Part shown: positions 51,596-60,807 of the stretch, piece by piece
Numbering within the stretch: position 1 is the first letter of the stretch
How the letters are laid out: each line of letters begins with the position of its first letter
DNA from: Ralstonia condita
Lineage (GTDB): Bacteria > Pseudomonadota > Gammaproteobacteria > Burkholderiales > Burkholderiaceae
Reading direction: 5' to 3'
NCBI RefSeq assembly: GCF_958405655.1
Contig: NZ_CATYWO010000001.1
Location: forward strand, 620,001-684,000
DNA: 64,000 bases
Made by a program: the position numbers and the translations under genes
Notes under the pieces: generated by a model
Database searches by the model: none
What the model saw: only the letters and a program-made list of their open reading frames with translations
What the model was told of the DNA's origin: nothing

Positions 51596-52618
51596 TCAGT
51601 TGTCCCGGCGGCGCAACAGGCTCATGAAACGCGTCGTCAGCGCCTCTTTTTCTTCGGGCAATGGGCCGCCTTGCGTGACGGCGGTCAGGGCCTGCAATTC
51701 GGTCAGCGCGTTGCTTTCTTCGCGCAGCACCTTCTGCAACCGGAACACGCTCTGCGGGCGTTCTTCCGGCTTCATCTTGAGGCACCACCCGACCAGGTCG
51801 ATCAGGCTGCTGGTGTAGACCTTGCGCAGGCGCTCCAGGCTTTCTTCGAGCTTGTCTTCCTTTTCGCGCTGCGTCGCTTCCTGAGGGGGCGTGCCAGCCA
51901 TGCAGGCAAAGATCGTGGCGCCGATGCTGTAGATGTCTGTCCAGGGGCCGAGTTCGTTGTGCTTGCGGTACAGCTCCGGCGCAGCGAAGCCCGGGGTGTA
52001 CATCGGCTGGAAACGCGATGCCTCGGACGTGAGCGTCTGCCGTGCGGCGCCAAAGTCGAGCAGGATCGGCGAATGGTCTTCACGCAGATAGATGTTGCCC
52101 GGCTTGATGTCAAGATGCAGCAGCTTGTGGATGTGCACTTCGCGCAGGCCGCTCATGAGGTCATGGAAGACCTGGCGGATGAAGCGCTCACGCAGCATCT
52201 TCAGCTTGCCTTGCTGGCGCGCGGTGAGGATGTGCTCCTGCAGCGTCTTACCCTGCTCGTACGTCATGACCATGTACACGGTGCCGTTTTCCCGAAAGAA
52301 ATTGAGCACGCGCACGATGGCAGGGTGGGAAATCCTGGCCAGCGACCGGCCTTCTTCAAAGAAATATTTGAGCCCGAGGCGGAACGCGCTCGCGCTTTCT
52401 TCCGGCACAACCGGAATCAGTTCGCCGGGGGCGCGACGCGCCAGCGAAGACGGCAGATATTCCTTTACGGCCACCGGCGTCCCATGCTCATCGGTGGCGA
52501 GATAGACGAAGCTGAACCCCCCGCTGGCCAACTTCTTTACAATACGATAGTTGGACAGCAAGGTGCCGACCGGCAACGGCGCACTGCTTGGCTGTCCTGA
52601 GCCTTTTGACTCTGTCAT
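51596..52618 (-). CDS. serine/threonine protein kinase
   Basis: 340 residues from ATG 52618. Hanks-type kinase: glycine-rich loop LASGGFSFVYLA (30-41), ATP Lys52 in VAVKEYLP, catalytic loop HLDIKPGN (168-175) in which the usual HRD Arg is Leu (HLD), DFG at 188-190, and an APELY motif in the activation segment. The HLD loop suggests activity not controlled by activation-loop phosphorylation. There is no membrane helix, so it is cytosolic. It is paired with the PP2C gene and divergent from yicC. Confidence 0.92.
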   Translation of the reverse strand: MTESKGSGQPSSAPLPVGTLLSNYRIVKKLASGGFSFVYLATDEHGTPVAVKEYLPSSLARRAPGELIPVVPEESASAFRLGLKYFFEEGRSLARISHPAIVRVLNFFRENGTVYMVMTYEQGKTLQEHILTARQQGKLKMLRERFIRQVFHDLMSGLREVHIHKLLHLDIKPGNIYLREDHSPILLDFGAARQTLTSEASRFQPMYTPGFAAPELYRKHNELGPWTDIYSIGATIFACMAGTPPQEATQREKEDKLEESLERLRKVYTSSLIDLVGWCLKMKPEERPQSVFRLQKVLREESNALTELQALTAVTQGGPLPEEKEALTTRFMSLLRRRDN

Positions 52619-52756
52619 GGTTAGGGTCAACAGACCTTCTGTGGCGAAATGGCTGTCGGATTCTCACCGACCAGTCCATACGTTGTAAAGCGACAAAAGG
52701 TGGGGGATTCCCCGCCAATTCTCCAAGCTTCTCCACGCAAAAAAGACCACGAATCC

Positions 52757-53692
52757 ATGATCCATAGCATGACCGGCTACGGCGTTGCCACACGCCAGGC
52801 AGCCTTTACCGACGCTCACGGCGCCCCCAGCGGAAGCCTTGCCACCGTGTCGGTTGAATTCCGCACCGTCAACTCGCGTTTTCTCGACCTGCTGTTCCGT
52901 GCGCCCGAAGAGTGCCGGGCGTTCGAGCCGGCCCTGCGCGAAATGCTGATGGGGGCACTGTCGCGCGGCAAGCTGGAGTGCCGGATCAATCTGCAGCGCC
53001 AGGAAGCCGCCAGCGACGTCGCTGCGCTCAATGTCGGCATGCTGCAACAGTTGGCCAGGCTGGAGCAGGAAGTGACGCGCCACCTGCCGGCCTCGGGATC
53101 GCTTCGTATGGGTGAAATCCTGCGTTGGCCCGGCGTGCTGGCCGAGCCCCAACTGACCCAGGACGCCCTGCGCGAAGCCGTCGTTGACGCCGCCAAAGAG
53201 GCGCTCAAGCAACTTCTCGAATCGCGCCGTCGCGAGGGCGATGCGCTGAAGTCCATGCTGCTGGAGCGTGTCGACGCCATGCTGGTGATCATCGAGCAGC
53301 TTGCGCCGATGGTGCCCAACTTGATTCAGCAGCACCAGGACAAATTGACCGACCGGTTGCGCGAAGCCTTTGGCCTGGCTGCGCCAGACGGCACTCCTGC
53401 GCTTACCCGGGATGAACTGTCCGAGCGCATCCGCCAGGAAGCCACGGTATACGGCATTCGCATTGATATCGCCGAGGAGCTTTCCCGCCTGCAGGCGCAC
53501 CTGCGCGAGACGCGCCACATCCTGGAGAAGGGCGGCCAGATCGGCAAGCGCCTGGATTTCATGATGCAGGAGCTCAACCGGGAGGCGAACACGCTCGGGT
53601 CGAAGGCCGCTGCCAAGGAGTTGGCCGACGCGTCGATGGAGCTCAAGCTGCTCATCGAACAGATGCGCGAGCAGGTCCAGAACCTCGAATAA
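52757..53692 (+). CDS. YicC-family endoribonuclease
   Basis: 311 residues. It starts MIHSMTGYG, the family hallmark, with EFRTVNSRFLDLLFRAPEECR near residue 35-55 and a C-terminal DUF1732 segment (GKRLDFMMQELNREANTLGSKA). Members of the YicC group are endoribonucleases involved in small-RNA turnover. The ATG at 52757 is clear. It precedes gmk by 25 bases and probably shares its transcript. Confidence 0.93.
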   Translation: MIHSMTGYGVATRQAAFTDAHGAPSGSLATVSVEFRTVNSRFLDLLFRAPEECRAFEPALREMLMGALSRGKLECRINLQRQEAASDVAALNVGMLQQLARLEQEVTRHLPASGSLRMGEILRWPGVLAEPQLTQDALREAVVDAAKEALKQLLESRRREGDALKSMLLERVDAMLVIIEQLAPMVPNLIQQHQDKLTDRLREAFGLAAPDGTPALTRDELSERIRQEATVYGIRIDIAEELSRLQAHLRETRHILEKGGQIGKRLDFMMQELNREANTLGSKAAAKELADASMELKLLIEQMREQVQNLE

Positions 53693-53717
53693 CACTCCAG
53701 AACGACAGAACCAGAAC

Positions 53718-54383
53718 ATGCCATCCACTCAAGCGCATTCCGCGGTCGACACGCCTATCGAAAATCATTTCCCTGGCAGCCTGTTCATGGTCGTGGCGCC
53801 GTCCGGCGCCGGCAAATCGACGCTGGTGAACGCGCTGCTGGCGCAGGACTCGTCGATTCGCCTGTCGATCTCGGCGACCACGCGCCAGCCGCGCCCAGGC
53901 GAGCAGCACGGCCGCGAATACAACTTCATGACCGTGGAGGAATTCAAGGCGTGTCGGGATCGCGGTGAGTTTCTCGAATGGGCGGAAGTCCATGGTAACT
54001 ACTACGCCACTTCACGCGTGTGGATCGAAGAGCAGATGCGCGCCGGCACCGATGTGCTGCTCGAGATCGACTGGCAGGGTGCACAGCAGGTGCACCAGCG
54101 CTTCGCCAACGCGGTCGAGATCTTCATTCTGCCGCCGTCGCTCACGGCACTGGAAGATCGCCTGAAGAAGCGCGGCCAGGACGAACCGAACGTGATCGTG
54201 CGCCGTCTGCTCGCCGCCGGCTCGGAGATGGCCCACGCACCCGATGCCGACTATGTGATCATCAACGAAGACTTTGGCACCGCGCTGGCAGAACTGCGCA
54301 CGGTGGTGCAGGCCACGCGTCTGCGCTTTGGTGCCCAGAAGGCGCGCCACGGCGAGCTCTTCGTCGAACTGGGCATCCACTGA
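53718..54383 (+). CDS. gmk: guanylate kinase
   Basis: 221 residues. Phosphorylates GMP to GDP. P-loop VVAPSGAGKSTLVNALL (about 27-43), the GMP-binding ISATTRQPRPGEQHGREYNF and FLEWAEVHGNYYAT. The N-terminal extension of about 20 residues is slightly longer than in Escherichia coli. The gene leads to rpoZ and spoT, the same arrangement as in enterobacteria, linking GTP supply, RNA polymerase and (p)ppGpp. Confidence 0.96.
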   Translation: MPSTQAHSAVDTPIENHFPGSLFMVVAPSGAGKSTLVNALLAQDSSIRLSISATTRQPRPGEQHGREYNFMTVEEFKACRDRGEFLEWAEVHGNYYATSRVWIEEQMRAGTDVLLEIDWQGAQQVHQRFANAVEIFILPPSLTALEDRLKKRGQDEPNVIVRRLLAAGSEMAHAPDADYVIINEDFGTALAELRTVVQATRLRFGAQKARHGELFVELGIH

Positions 54384-54521
54384 GTTTCTGCGAGCGCCCG
54401 CATTTTCCGGTGCATCGGCAAAACTGTGGTAGAGCCTGCGCCGAATGGGCTGCCGGGGCCATGTGCCACGCTGCTGCTAAAATATCGATATCAACAAGAT
54501 TTGCCACCAGGTGGAGTTTTC

Positions 54522-54725
54522 ATGGCGCGTATTACCGTCGAAGATTGCTTGAAACAGATTCCGAACCGCTTCGAACTGGCGCTGGCCGCAACGTACCGCG
54601 CCCGTCAGTTGGTGCAGGGCCATACGCCCAAGGTCGATGCAAAGGACAAGCCGACCGTGACCGCATTGCGCGAAATCGCATCCGGCCAGGTTGGTATCGA
54701 GATGCTCAAGAAGGTCCCATCCTGA
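54522..54725 (+). CDS. rpoZ: RNA polymerase omega subunit
   Basis: 67 residues. The sequence MARITVEDCLKQIPNRFEL is the highly conserved N terminus of omega, which helps fold the beta' subunit and forms part of a ppGpp site. It ends QVGIEMLKKVPS and is short, as usual in betaproteobacteria. A GTGGAG Shine-Dalgarno precedes ATG 54522. An AT-rich stretch at about 54478-54505 in the gap after gmk may hold a promoter. Confidence 0.95.
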   Translation: MARITVEDCLKQIPNRFELALAATYRARQLVQGHTPKVDAKDKPTVTALREIASGQVGIEMLKKVPS

Positions 54726-54799
54726 GCTGACTGCATTGCCTGGCGTGGTACGCTGCCCTGGCCACTGATCGCGGCCATGGATCGTTTGTGCGATCTTTC

Positions 54800-57397
54800 A
54801 TGGACGACAAAGCCGCGATTGCACCAGACTCAGGCATGCCTACCTCGCCCGCCTCTTCTTCGCCCAGAAACGAGCACTCCGCCACGCACGAATCCAATGT
54901 GCCGCCGGCGGTGGTGCCAGCGGGCGCGACAGGCGGTCCCTCCGCATCGCCGCCCGGGCCCTCCACCGCTTCCATCGTTTCCATGCCGACATCCGCTTCC
55001 GGTCCTGCGTCGCCGCGTACTGGCGCGCCGAACCTGCCTGACCCGCGTGGCGCGGATCTGGTGGGAGAGCGGGCGGCGCTACCGCCCAAGACGCACAAGG
55101 TCGGCGGTGCAGAGATAGCACCACGGGCGGACGAGCCCGAACCGGCCGACACGCTCTTCATCGATGCGGTGCTCGAGCAGACCTATCGGCACCTGTTTGG
55201 ACCGACCTCGCAGCCGGCCACGCCGCCGCGTCAGCAGGTTGTCTCGATCGCGGGGCTGACTGAAAAGCTGTCGTACCTGAAGCCGGCAGACCTGAAGCTG
55301 GTGAAGGAGGCGTTCCACTTTTCCGACGAAGCCCACCTTGGCCAATACCGGCAGAGCGGTGAGCCGTACATCACGCATCCGGTGGCCGTGGCGGAAATCT
55401 GCGCGGCGTGGAAGCTGGATGTTCAATCGATCATGGCGGCGCTGCTGCACGACGTGATCGAAGACCAGGGCGTGACCAAGAGCGAGCTGGCCGAGAAGTT
55501 CGGCCCCAAGGTCGCGGAACTGGTCGACGGCCTGACCAAGCTGGACAAGCTCGAATTCCAGAGCCGCGAACAGGCGCAGGCGGAGAGCTTTCGCAAGATG
55601 CTGCTGGCGATGGCGCGCGATGTGCGCGTGATTCTCGTCAAGCTCGCCGACCGCACGCACAACATGCGCACGCTCGACCACGTGCCGCCCGAGAAACGCC
55701 GTCGCATTGCCGGCGAGACGATGGAGATTTACGCGCCGATCGCCCACCGTCTTGGCCTGAACACCACGTATCGGGAACTGCAGGAACTGAGCTTCCGCAT
55801 TGGCTCGCCGTTCCGATATGCGACGCTCGAGAAGGCAGTGAAGGCGGCGCGCGGCAATCGGCGCGAGGTGGTCAGCCGTATCCTGGAGGCGGCGCAGCGC
55901 GCACTGGCGGATGCTGGCATCCCGGCCGAAATGACGGGGCGCGAAAAGACGCTTTACAGCATCTATCGCAAGATGCACGACAAGCAGTTGTCGTTCTCGC
56001 AGGTGCTGGACGTCTATGGCTTCCGGGTGGTGGTGGACACGCAGATGCAGTGCTACATGACGGTCGGGGCGCTGCACAGCCTGTACAAGCCGATGCCCGG
56101 CAAGTTCAAGGATTACATCGCCATCCCCAAGATCAATGGTTACCAGTCGTTGCATACGACGCTGGTCGGGCCATTCGGCACGCCGGTCGAGTTTCAGATC
56201 CGCACGCGGGAGATGAACCAGATCGCGGAGGCGGGCGTGGCCGCGCACTGGATGTACAAGCAGCATCACGACGAGCCCGATCGCGCGCAGCAGCAGGCGC
56301 ACCAGTGGCTGCAGTCGCTGCTGGATATCCAGAGCCAGACGGGCGATTCACAGGAGTTTCTCGAGCACGTCAAGATCGACCTGTTCCCGGATGCCGTCTA
56401 TGTGTTCACGCCCAAAGGCGAGATCCGGGCGCTGCCGCGCGGTGCCACTGCGCTGGACTTCGCTTACGCCGTGCACAGCGACCTGGGTAACCAGTGCGTG
56501 GCGGTCAAGATCAACAACGAGTTGCTGCCGCTGCGTACGGAGCTGAAGAACGGCGATATCGTCGAGGTCGTGACGGCGCCCTATTCGAAGCCCAACCCCG
56601 CGTGGTTGACGTTTGTGCGCACCGGCAAGGCGCGTGCGGCGATCCGTCATTTCCTGAAGACGGCCAAGCTGGACGAAGCGATTCAGCTCGGGGAGCGTTT
56701 GCTGGATCAGGCCTTGCGCCAGCTCGGCATCGACATGAAGGCGGTGTCCGCGCAGGTGTGGGAACGAATTGTCCAATGGACTGGCAACAAGACGCGCGAA
56801 GACGTGTTCGCGGATCTTGCCCTCGGTCGTCGCGTGGCAGCCGTGGTCGCACGCCGCATCGAGATCGTCCTTCAGGAGGGTGGCCACGAGGGTGACGAAG
56901 CGCTGATGGCTGCCGTGCATACCTTCGCAGGCGAAGAAGCGCCCGCGGTGACCGTGAGTGGCGACGAGGGCATGGCGATGGTGTTTTCGCCATGCTGTCG
57001 ACCGATCCCTGGCGACCCGATCGTCGGTTATATCGGCAAGGGCGAAGGGCTACAGATCCACGTGCAGGAGTGCCGCGTGGCCAAGCGCTTGCATGGCAAG
57101 GATCCGGAGCACTGGATTGACGTCATGTGGGCCGAGCACACCACGCGCGCGTTTGACGTGTCGATCAAGGTGCTGGTGCGCAATACCAAGGGCATTCTCG
57201 CGCGCGTGGCGGCGGACCTGACCTCGGCGGACGCCAATGTGGCCCACGTATCGATGGAGCAGGAGGGCGATCAGGAAGCGACGTATATGACATTCCTGAT
57301 CCAGGTGCATGATCGCGTGCACCTCGCCGACGTGATGCGCGCGCTACGGCGTAACCCGGATGTCATCCGTATCGCGCGGGACCGCGGCGGGGAGTGA
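54800..57397 (+). CDS. spoT: bifunctional (p)ppGpp synthetase/hydrolase
   Basis: About 865 residues from the ATG at 54800 (a GTG at 54788 is also possible). After a Pro/Ser/Ala-rich disordered extension of roughly 115 residues comes the HD hydrolase domain (YITHPVAVAEICA, ALLHDVIEDQGVTK, KLADRTHNMRTLDHV), the synthetase domain (GREKTLYSIYRKM, YGFRVVVDTQ, YQSLHTTLVGP), TGS (VYVFTPKGEIRALPRGATALD) and a C-terminal ACT domain. Both catalytic centres look complete, including HD and ED in HDVIED. It sets the stringent response. A strong terminator follows. Confidence 0.94.
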   Translation: MDDKAAIAPDSGMPTSPASSSPRNEHSATHESNVPPAVVPAGATGGPSASPPGPSTASIVSMPTSASGPASPRTGAPNLPDPRGADLVGERAALPPKTHKVGGAEIAPRADEPEPADTLFIDAVLEQTYRHLFGPTSQPATPPRQQVVSIAGLTEKLSYLKPADLKLVKEAFHFSDEAHLGQYRQSGEPYITHPVAVAEICAAWKLDVQSIMAALLHDVIEDQGVTKSELAEKFGPKVAELVDGLTKLDKLEFQSREQAQAESFRKMLLAMARDVRVILVKLADRTHNMRTLDHVPPEKRRRIAGETMEIYAPIAHRLGLNTTYRELQELSFRIGSPFRYATLEKAVKAARGNRREVVSRILEAAQRALADAGIPAEMTGREKTLYSIYRKMHDKQLSFSQVLDVYGFRVVVDTQMQCYMTVGALHSLYKPMPGKFKDYIAIPKINGYQSLHTTLVGPFGTPVEFQIRTREMNQIAEAGVAAHWMYKQHHDEPDRAQQQAHQWLQSLLDIQSQTGDSQEFLEHVKIDLFPDAVYVFTPKGEIRALPRGATALDFAYAVHSDLGNQCVAVKINNELLPLRTELKNGDIVEVVTAPYSKPNPAWLTFVRTGKARAAIRHFLKTAKLDEAIQLGERLLDQALRQLGIDMKAVSAQVWERIVQWTGNKTREDVFADLALGRRVAAVVARRIEIVLQEGGHEGDEALMAAVHTFAGEEAPAVTVSGDEGMAMVFSPCCRPIPGDPIVGYIGKGEGLQIHVQECRVAKRLHGKDPEHWIDVMWAEHTTRAFDVSIKVLVRNTKGILARVAADLTSADANVAHVSMEQEGDQEATYMTFLIQVHDRVHLADVMRALRRNPDVIRIARDRGGE

Positions 57398-57413
57398 TCC
57401 CTCGGATAAAAGC

Positions 57414-57446
57414 AAAAAAGGCGAGGCCACATAGCCTCGCCTTTTT
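57414..57446 (+). terminator. rho-independent terminator after spoT
   Basis: A-tract, GGCGAGGC, loop CACATA, GCCTCGCC and T-tract (57414-57446). It closes the yicC-gmk-rpoZ-spoT transcription unit. Confidence 0.9.
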
Positions 57447-57486
57447 GCGGATGGTTTGTGCTCGCGAAGCAAGCTGCGCGGCAAAA

Positions 57487-57518
57487 GAAAAAGGCTTCCA
57501 TTTCTGGAAGCCTTTTTC
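57487..57518. terminator. hairpin flanked by A and T tracts, tRNA-Arg side
   Basis: AAAAAGGCTTCCA, loop TTTC, TGGAAGCCTTTTT (57487-57518). It lies just beyond the 3' end of the leftward tRNA-Arg gene, so it most likely terminates that transcript. Confidence 0.8.
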
Positions 57519-57527
57519 AAATGAGGT

Positions 57528-57604
57528 TGGCGCGGCTGGCAGGATTCGAACCCACGACCCCTTGGTTCGTAGCCAAGTACTCTATCCAACTGAGCTACAG
57601 CCGC
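57528..57604 (-). tRNA. tRNA-Arg (ACG)
   Basis: 77 bases. The acceptor stem GCGGCTG pairs with CAGCCGC, followed by G and encoded CCA. The anticodon loop CTACGAA gives anticodon ACG (to be edited to ICG). D-loop and T-loop (GGTTCGAATCC) are normal. Confidence 0.95.
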
Positions 57605-57718
57605 AACCGAGAAGTGAGATTATACAGAGTTTTTCGGTCTTGTGAACCCCTTCTTCACTTTTTCTTGCAAGGGAGCCGGCTTTCTATAATGGAGCCCTGA
57701 TCCACCGTTGGTTTCCAC

Positions 57719-58282
57719 ATGAACAAGGCTTTCGTCCGGGAAGACGCCGGCGATGACGAAGACGATCTGCCCGAAGGGGCCGCACCGTTGCCGGCAGGCT
57801 CGAAGAATTACATCACGCCGGCAGGCTACGAGCGCCTGCGCACCGAGCTGATGCACCTGATCGACACCGAGCGGCCCGAAGTGGTTGGCATCGTGTCCTG
57901 GGCGGCATCAAACGGCGACCGCTCTGAGAACGGCGATTACCTTTACGGCAAGAAGCGCCTGCGCGAGATCGATCGCCGCATCCGCTTTCTTACGCGCCGT
58001 ATCGAAAAGGCCGAGGTGGTCGACGCCAGTTTGCAGGGCGACAACGATCAGATCTTCTTTGGTGCAACGGTCACCTACGCCAACCAGCGCGGTGACGAGA
58101 CCACCGTCACCATCGTCGGCATGGACGAGGTCGATCTGGACATCGGACACGTGAGTTGGATCTCGCCGATTGCGCGAGCGCTGATCAAAGCGCGCGAGGG
58201 CGATACGGTGCCGCTGCGCACGCCCACGGGCGTCGAGCAGATCGACATCCTTGAAGTCAAATATCCGCCGCGCTCGGCGTGA
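57719..58282 (+). CDS. greB: transcription elongation factor GreB
   Basis: 187 residues. Rescues backtracked RNA polymerase by stimulating transcript cleavage. An N-terminal acidic extension of about 25 residues precedes the Gre coiled coil (YITPAGYERLRTELMHL, NGDRSENGDYLYGKKRLREID), whose tip carries the conserved acidic residues. The C-terminal FKBP-like domain (FFGATVTYANQRGDETTVTIVG, SWISPIARALIKAREGD) is complete. The YGKKRLREID segment favours GreB over GreA. Confidence 0.93.
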   Translation: MNKAFVREDAGDDEDDLPEGAAPLPAGSKNYITPAGYERLRTELMHLIDTERPEVVGIVSWAASNGDRSENGDYLYGKKRLREIDRRIRFLTRRIEKAEVVDASLQGDNDQIFFGATVTYANQRGDETTVTIVGMDEVDLDIGHVSWISPIARALIKAREGDTVPLRTPTGVEQIDILEVKYPPRSA

Positions 58283-58291
58283 GTTGTGTCC

Positions 58292-59125
58292 TCACGCCGG
58301 GTGCCCCAGGCAGTAGGCGCCGAAAGCGATGACAGAGCACGCCGAGAGGCGCCGCGCCGTGAGCGACTCCTTCAGGAACAGTCGGCCGAGCAGCGCGGCA
58401 AACACCACCGACGTTTCGCGCAGGGCCGACACGGGCCCCATCGGCGCGAGCGTCACGGCCCAGATGACGATGCCGTATGCGATGAGCGAGACCACGCCGC
58501 CGCCAAACGTCTTGAGCGTAGCGGCGTCTCGCAGGTCGATGTTTAACGGGCCTTTCCACACGCGATAGAGCAGCACCATCGGCAGACCGTCGAGCATGAA
58601 TAGCCAAGCCGAGTACGCATTCGCATTGCCGGCTACCCGCGCGCCGATGCCATCGCACACCGTGTAGCACGCGATGAACACGCCCGTGGTGAGGGCCGCC
58701 AGCGTCGAGCCAAGGTCGGCCTTGCGGCCGCGCGCCAGACTCAAAATGCCGCCGCTCACCAGCACCACGCCCGCGAGCGCAATCACGCCCGGCATTTCGC
58801 CCGCAAACAGTGCGGCGCCCACCGTTACCAGCAGCGGCGACGATCCGCGCGCAATCGGGTACACCTGCCCGAATTCACCAAACCGGTACGCGCGCGCGAG
58901 GAACACGTTGTAGCCGACGTGCAGCACCGCGGACAGCGCCACATAAGGCCAAGCGGCCGGCGCCGGCAACGGCAATGCAATCGCCATCGGTATTGCGGCC
59001 ACGCCAGAGGCCAGCGTCATCAGCGTAATGGCGCGCAGGCGGTCGGAGCCGCTTTTCAGCAAGGCATTCCATGAGGCGTGGAGCAGGGCGGCGCAGAGAA
59101 CCAGGGCGATGACGGCGGCGGTCAC
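58292..59125 (-). CDS. DMT superfamily transporter (EamA family)
   Basis: 277 residues with about ten hydrophobic segments in two EamA repeats (about 5-135 and 145-277). The start LVLCAALLHASWNALLKSG and VYPIARGSSPLLV are common in this branch. GTG at 59125 is the start. It is divergent from a LysR gene with a 157-base gap, so LysR may regulate it. The substrate cannot be inferred. Confidence 0.85.
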   Translation of the reverse strand: MTAAVIALVLCAALLHASWNALLKSGSDRLRAITLMTLASGVAAIPMAIALPLPAPAAWPYVALSAVLHVGYNVFLARAYRFGEFGQVYPIARGSSPLLVTVGAALFAGEMPGVIALAGVVLVSGGILSLARGRKADLGSTLAALTTGVFIACYTVCDGIGARVAGNANAYSAWLFMLDGLPMVLLYRVWKGPLNIDLRDAATLKTFGGGVVSLIAYGIVIWAVTLAPMGPVSALRETSVVFAALLGRLFLKESLTARRLSACSVIAFGAYCLGHPA

Positions 59126-59282
59126 GATGACGATGTGCGCGATGTGCGAAAGCGAGAATCGGGTAGATTTTTTTCACTCGATGCTGTGGCAGCGAGAGCA
59201 AGAAGACGCCAGCGTAACGCCGCAAAAGTGTGATCAACAATCGATATATACTGACTCGATCTGTGCAAAAAATTCACGCGAT
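59126..59282. promoter_or_regulatory. divergent region between EamA and LysR genes
   Basis: 157 bases separating oppositely directed genes. AT-rich patches near 59230-59275 (ATCGATATATACTGAC) may hold the lysR promoter and a LysR binding site, but I cannot define one precisely. Confidence 0.45.
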
Positions 59283-60218
59283 ATGCGCAAGCTGCCCCCT
59301 CTGAATGCCGTGCGCGCCTTTGAATCGGCGGCGCGCCATCTCAGTTTTACGCGCGCGGGCGAAGAACTGAGCGTCACGCATGGCGCGATCAGCCGTCATA
59401 TCCAGGCGCTGGAGGCGTGGCTGGGTGTGTCGTTGTTTCGTCGGCTGAATCGGCGTGTGGAACTGACCGATGCGGGCCAACGCTACCTTGCCGAGATTGG
59501 CGTAGCGCTTGACCGCATCAGCATGGCCAGCCAGGCGCTGCGCGACCGCGATGCCGTGCGCATCCTCCGTGTGAACAGCATCCCGACGTTCACGATGCGC
59601 TGGCTGATTCCGCGGCTTTCCACGTTTCAGATGCGCTTTCCGCGCGTGGAGGTGCGGCTGACCACCTCCATCGAAGAGATCGAAGACTTGCCTGATCATT
59701 TCGACGTGATCATTCGTGGCGGGCCGGAGATTCATGCGGGTTTTCAATCCGGGCGCTTTCTGGACGAGAGCCGCTTTCCGGTGTGCAGCCCGGTGTTGCT
59801 GGAGCGCTTGCCGCTATCGACCCCGTCCGACTTGCGGCATCACACGCTGCTGCATTCGGACACGCTGCCTTCGGTGTGGCCCAGCTGGCTGGTGCTGGCA
59901 GGCGTGCCGAACCTGCGGCCAGCGCATGCGCTCACGTTCGAGCATTTCTATCTGTCGATTCAAGCCGCCATCGATGGGTTGGGTGTCGCGATGGGACCAT
60001 CGGCGCTCATCGCGGAGGATCTGGAGGAGGGGCGTCTTGTGGCGCCGTTTCCGGATCTCGCGCTGGTCGCGCGCAGCTACTACTGGTACAGCCCCGCGCG
60101 CAATCTGGGTGACGAGGTCGTGCAGGCCTTTTGCGCGTGGCTGGGGGAGGAACGACCGCAACGTCACGCAAACGTGAATACATTTCCGGTCTCCGGTAAC
60201 GGAGGTAACGCCGCGTAA
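59283..60218 (+). CDS. LysR-family regulator (GcvA-like)
   Basis: 311 residues. The winged helix-turn-helix at the N terminus reads LPPLNAVRAFESAARHLSFTR and EELSVTHGAISRHIQALEAWL, as in GcvA-type regulators. A periplasmic-binding-like effector domain follows (about residues 90-300; TIPTFTMRWLIPRL-like NSIPTFTMRWLIP). The start MRKLPP at 59283 is preceded by a long open but non-homologous stretch. The likely target is the adjacent divergent EamA transporter. Confidence 0.9.
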   Translation: MRKLPPLNAVRAFESAARHLSFTRAGEELSVTHGAISRHIQALEAWLGVSLFRRLNRRVELTDAGQRYLAEIGVALDRISMASQALRDRDAVRILRVNSIPTFTMRWLIPRLSTFQMRFPRVEVRLTTSIEEIEDLPDHFDVIIRGGPEIHAGFQSGRFLDESRFPVCSPVLLERLPLSTPSDLRHHTLLHSDTLPSVWPSWLVLAGVPNLRPAHALTFEHFYLSIQAAIDGLGVAMGPSALIAEDLEEGRLVAPFPDLALVARSYYWYSPARNLGDEVVQAFCAWLGEERPQRHANVNTFPVSGNGGNAA

Positions 60219-60292
60219 CACCCTAGAGGCGGGGGCGAAACGCGATGCTACGATGCAATCACGCTCGATTGCTTTGAAAAGGAGGTCCCCAC

Positions 60293-60703
60293 ATGAAGAA
60301 GAACGCATGGATTCTCGCTGCATGCTTGGCGGCTGCCGGTGTCGCTGGTTCGATCGCCTTGCCGGCGCAGGCCCAGGTGTCGATCGGCGTGCAGATCGGC
60401 CCGACCTACGCGCCCCCGCCGCCCCAGTATGAGCCCGTGCCAGTCTTGCAGCCGGGCTACGTATGGGTACCGGGTTACTGGCAATGGCGCGACGGCCGCT
60501 ATGTCTGGCGTCGCGGCTATCGCGAACATGGCCGACCGGGTTATCACTGGCGCGAGCCGCGTTGGGAGCAGGGTCCGCACGGCTGGCAAATGCGTGACGG
60601 TGGCTGGGACCGAGGCGACGACGGTCGCTGGCATGGCCGTGGCCGGGATCGCGACGACCGCTACCACTGCCCCCCGGGCCACGCGCGCAAGGGCGAATGC
60701 TGA
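60293..60703 (+). CDS. exported YXWGXW-repeat protein
   Basis: 136 residues. Signal peptide LAAAGVAGSIALPAQAQ, then a Tyr/Trp/Arg-rich part with repeats of the type YVWVPGYWQW, YVWRRGYREH, YHWREPRWEQ and HGWQMRDGGW, ending in a basic, Asp/Arg-rich tail with two Cys (YHCPPGHARKGEC). It belongs to the YXWGXW-type small envelope proteins, whose function is unknown. A good AAGGAGG precedes the ATG, and a terminator follows. Confidence 0.85.
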   Translation: MKKNAWILAACLAAAGVAGSIALPAQAQVSIGVQIGPTYAPPPPQYEPVPVLQPGYVWVPGYWQWRDGRYVWRRGYREHGRPGYHWREPRWEQGPHGWQMRDGGWDRGDDGRWHGRGRDRDDRYHCPPGHARKGEC

Positions 60704-60713
60704 CGATGCAACG

Positions 60714-60744
60714 ACAGGCCGGTCATGTACCGGCCTGTTTTTTG
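60714..60744 (+). terminator. rho-independent terminator after the YXWGXW gene
   Basis: ACAGGCCGGT, loop CATGT, ACCGGCCTGT and T6 (60714-60743). Strong stem with a clear T tract. Confidence 0.9.
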
Positions 60745-60807
60745 CAGGCAAGTCTGTCGATGCCGCAACCGCCAAGTGAGAAGTTGCGGCGTCTTCCGGG
60801 AGGCAAC

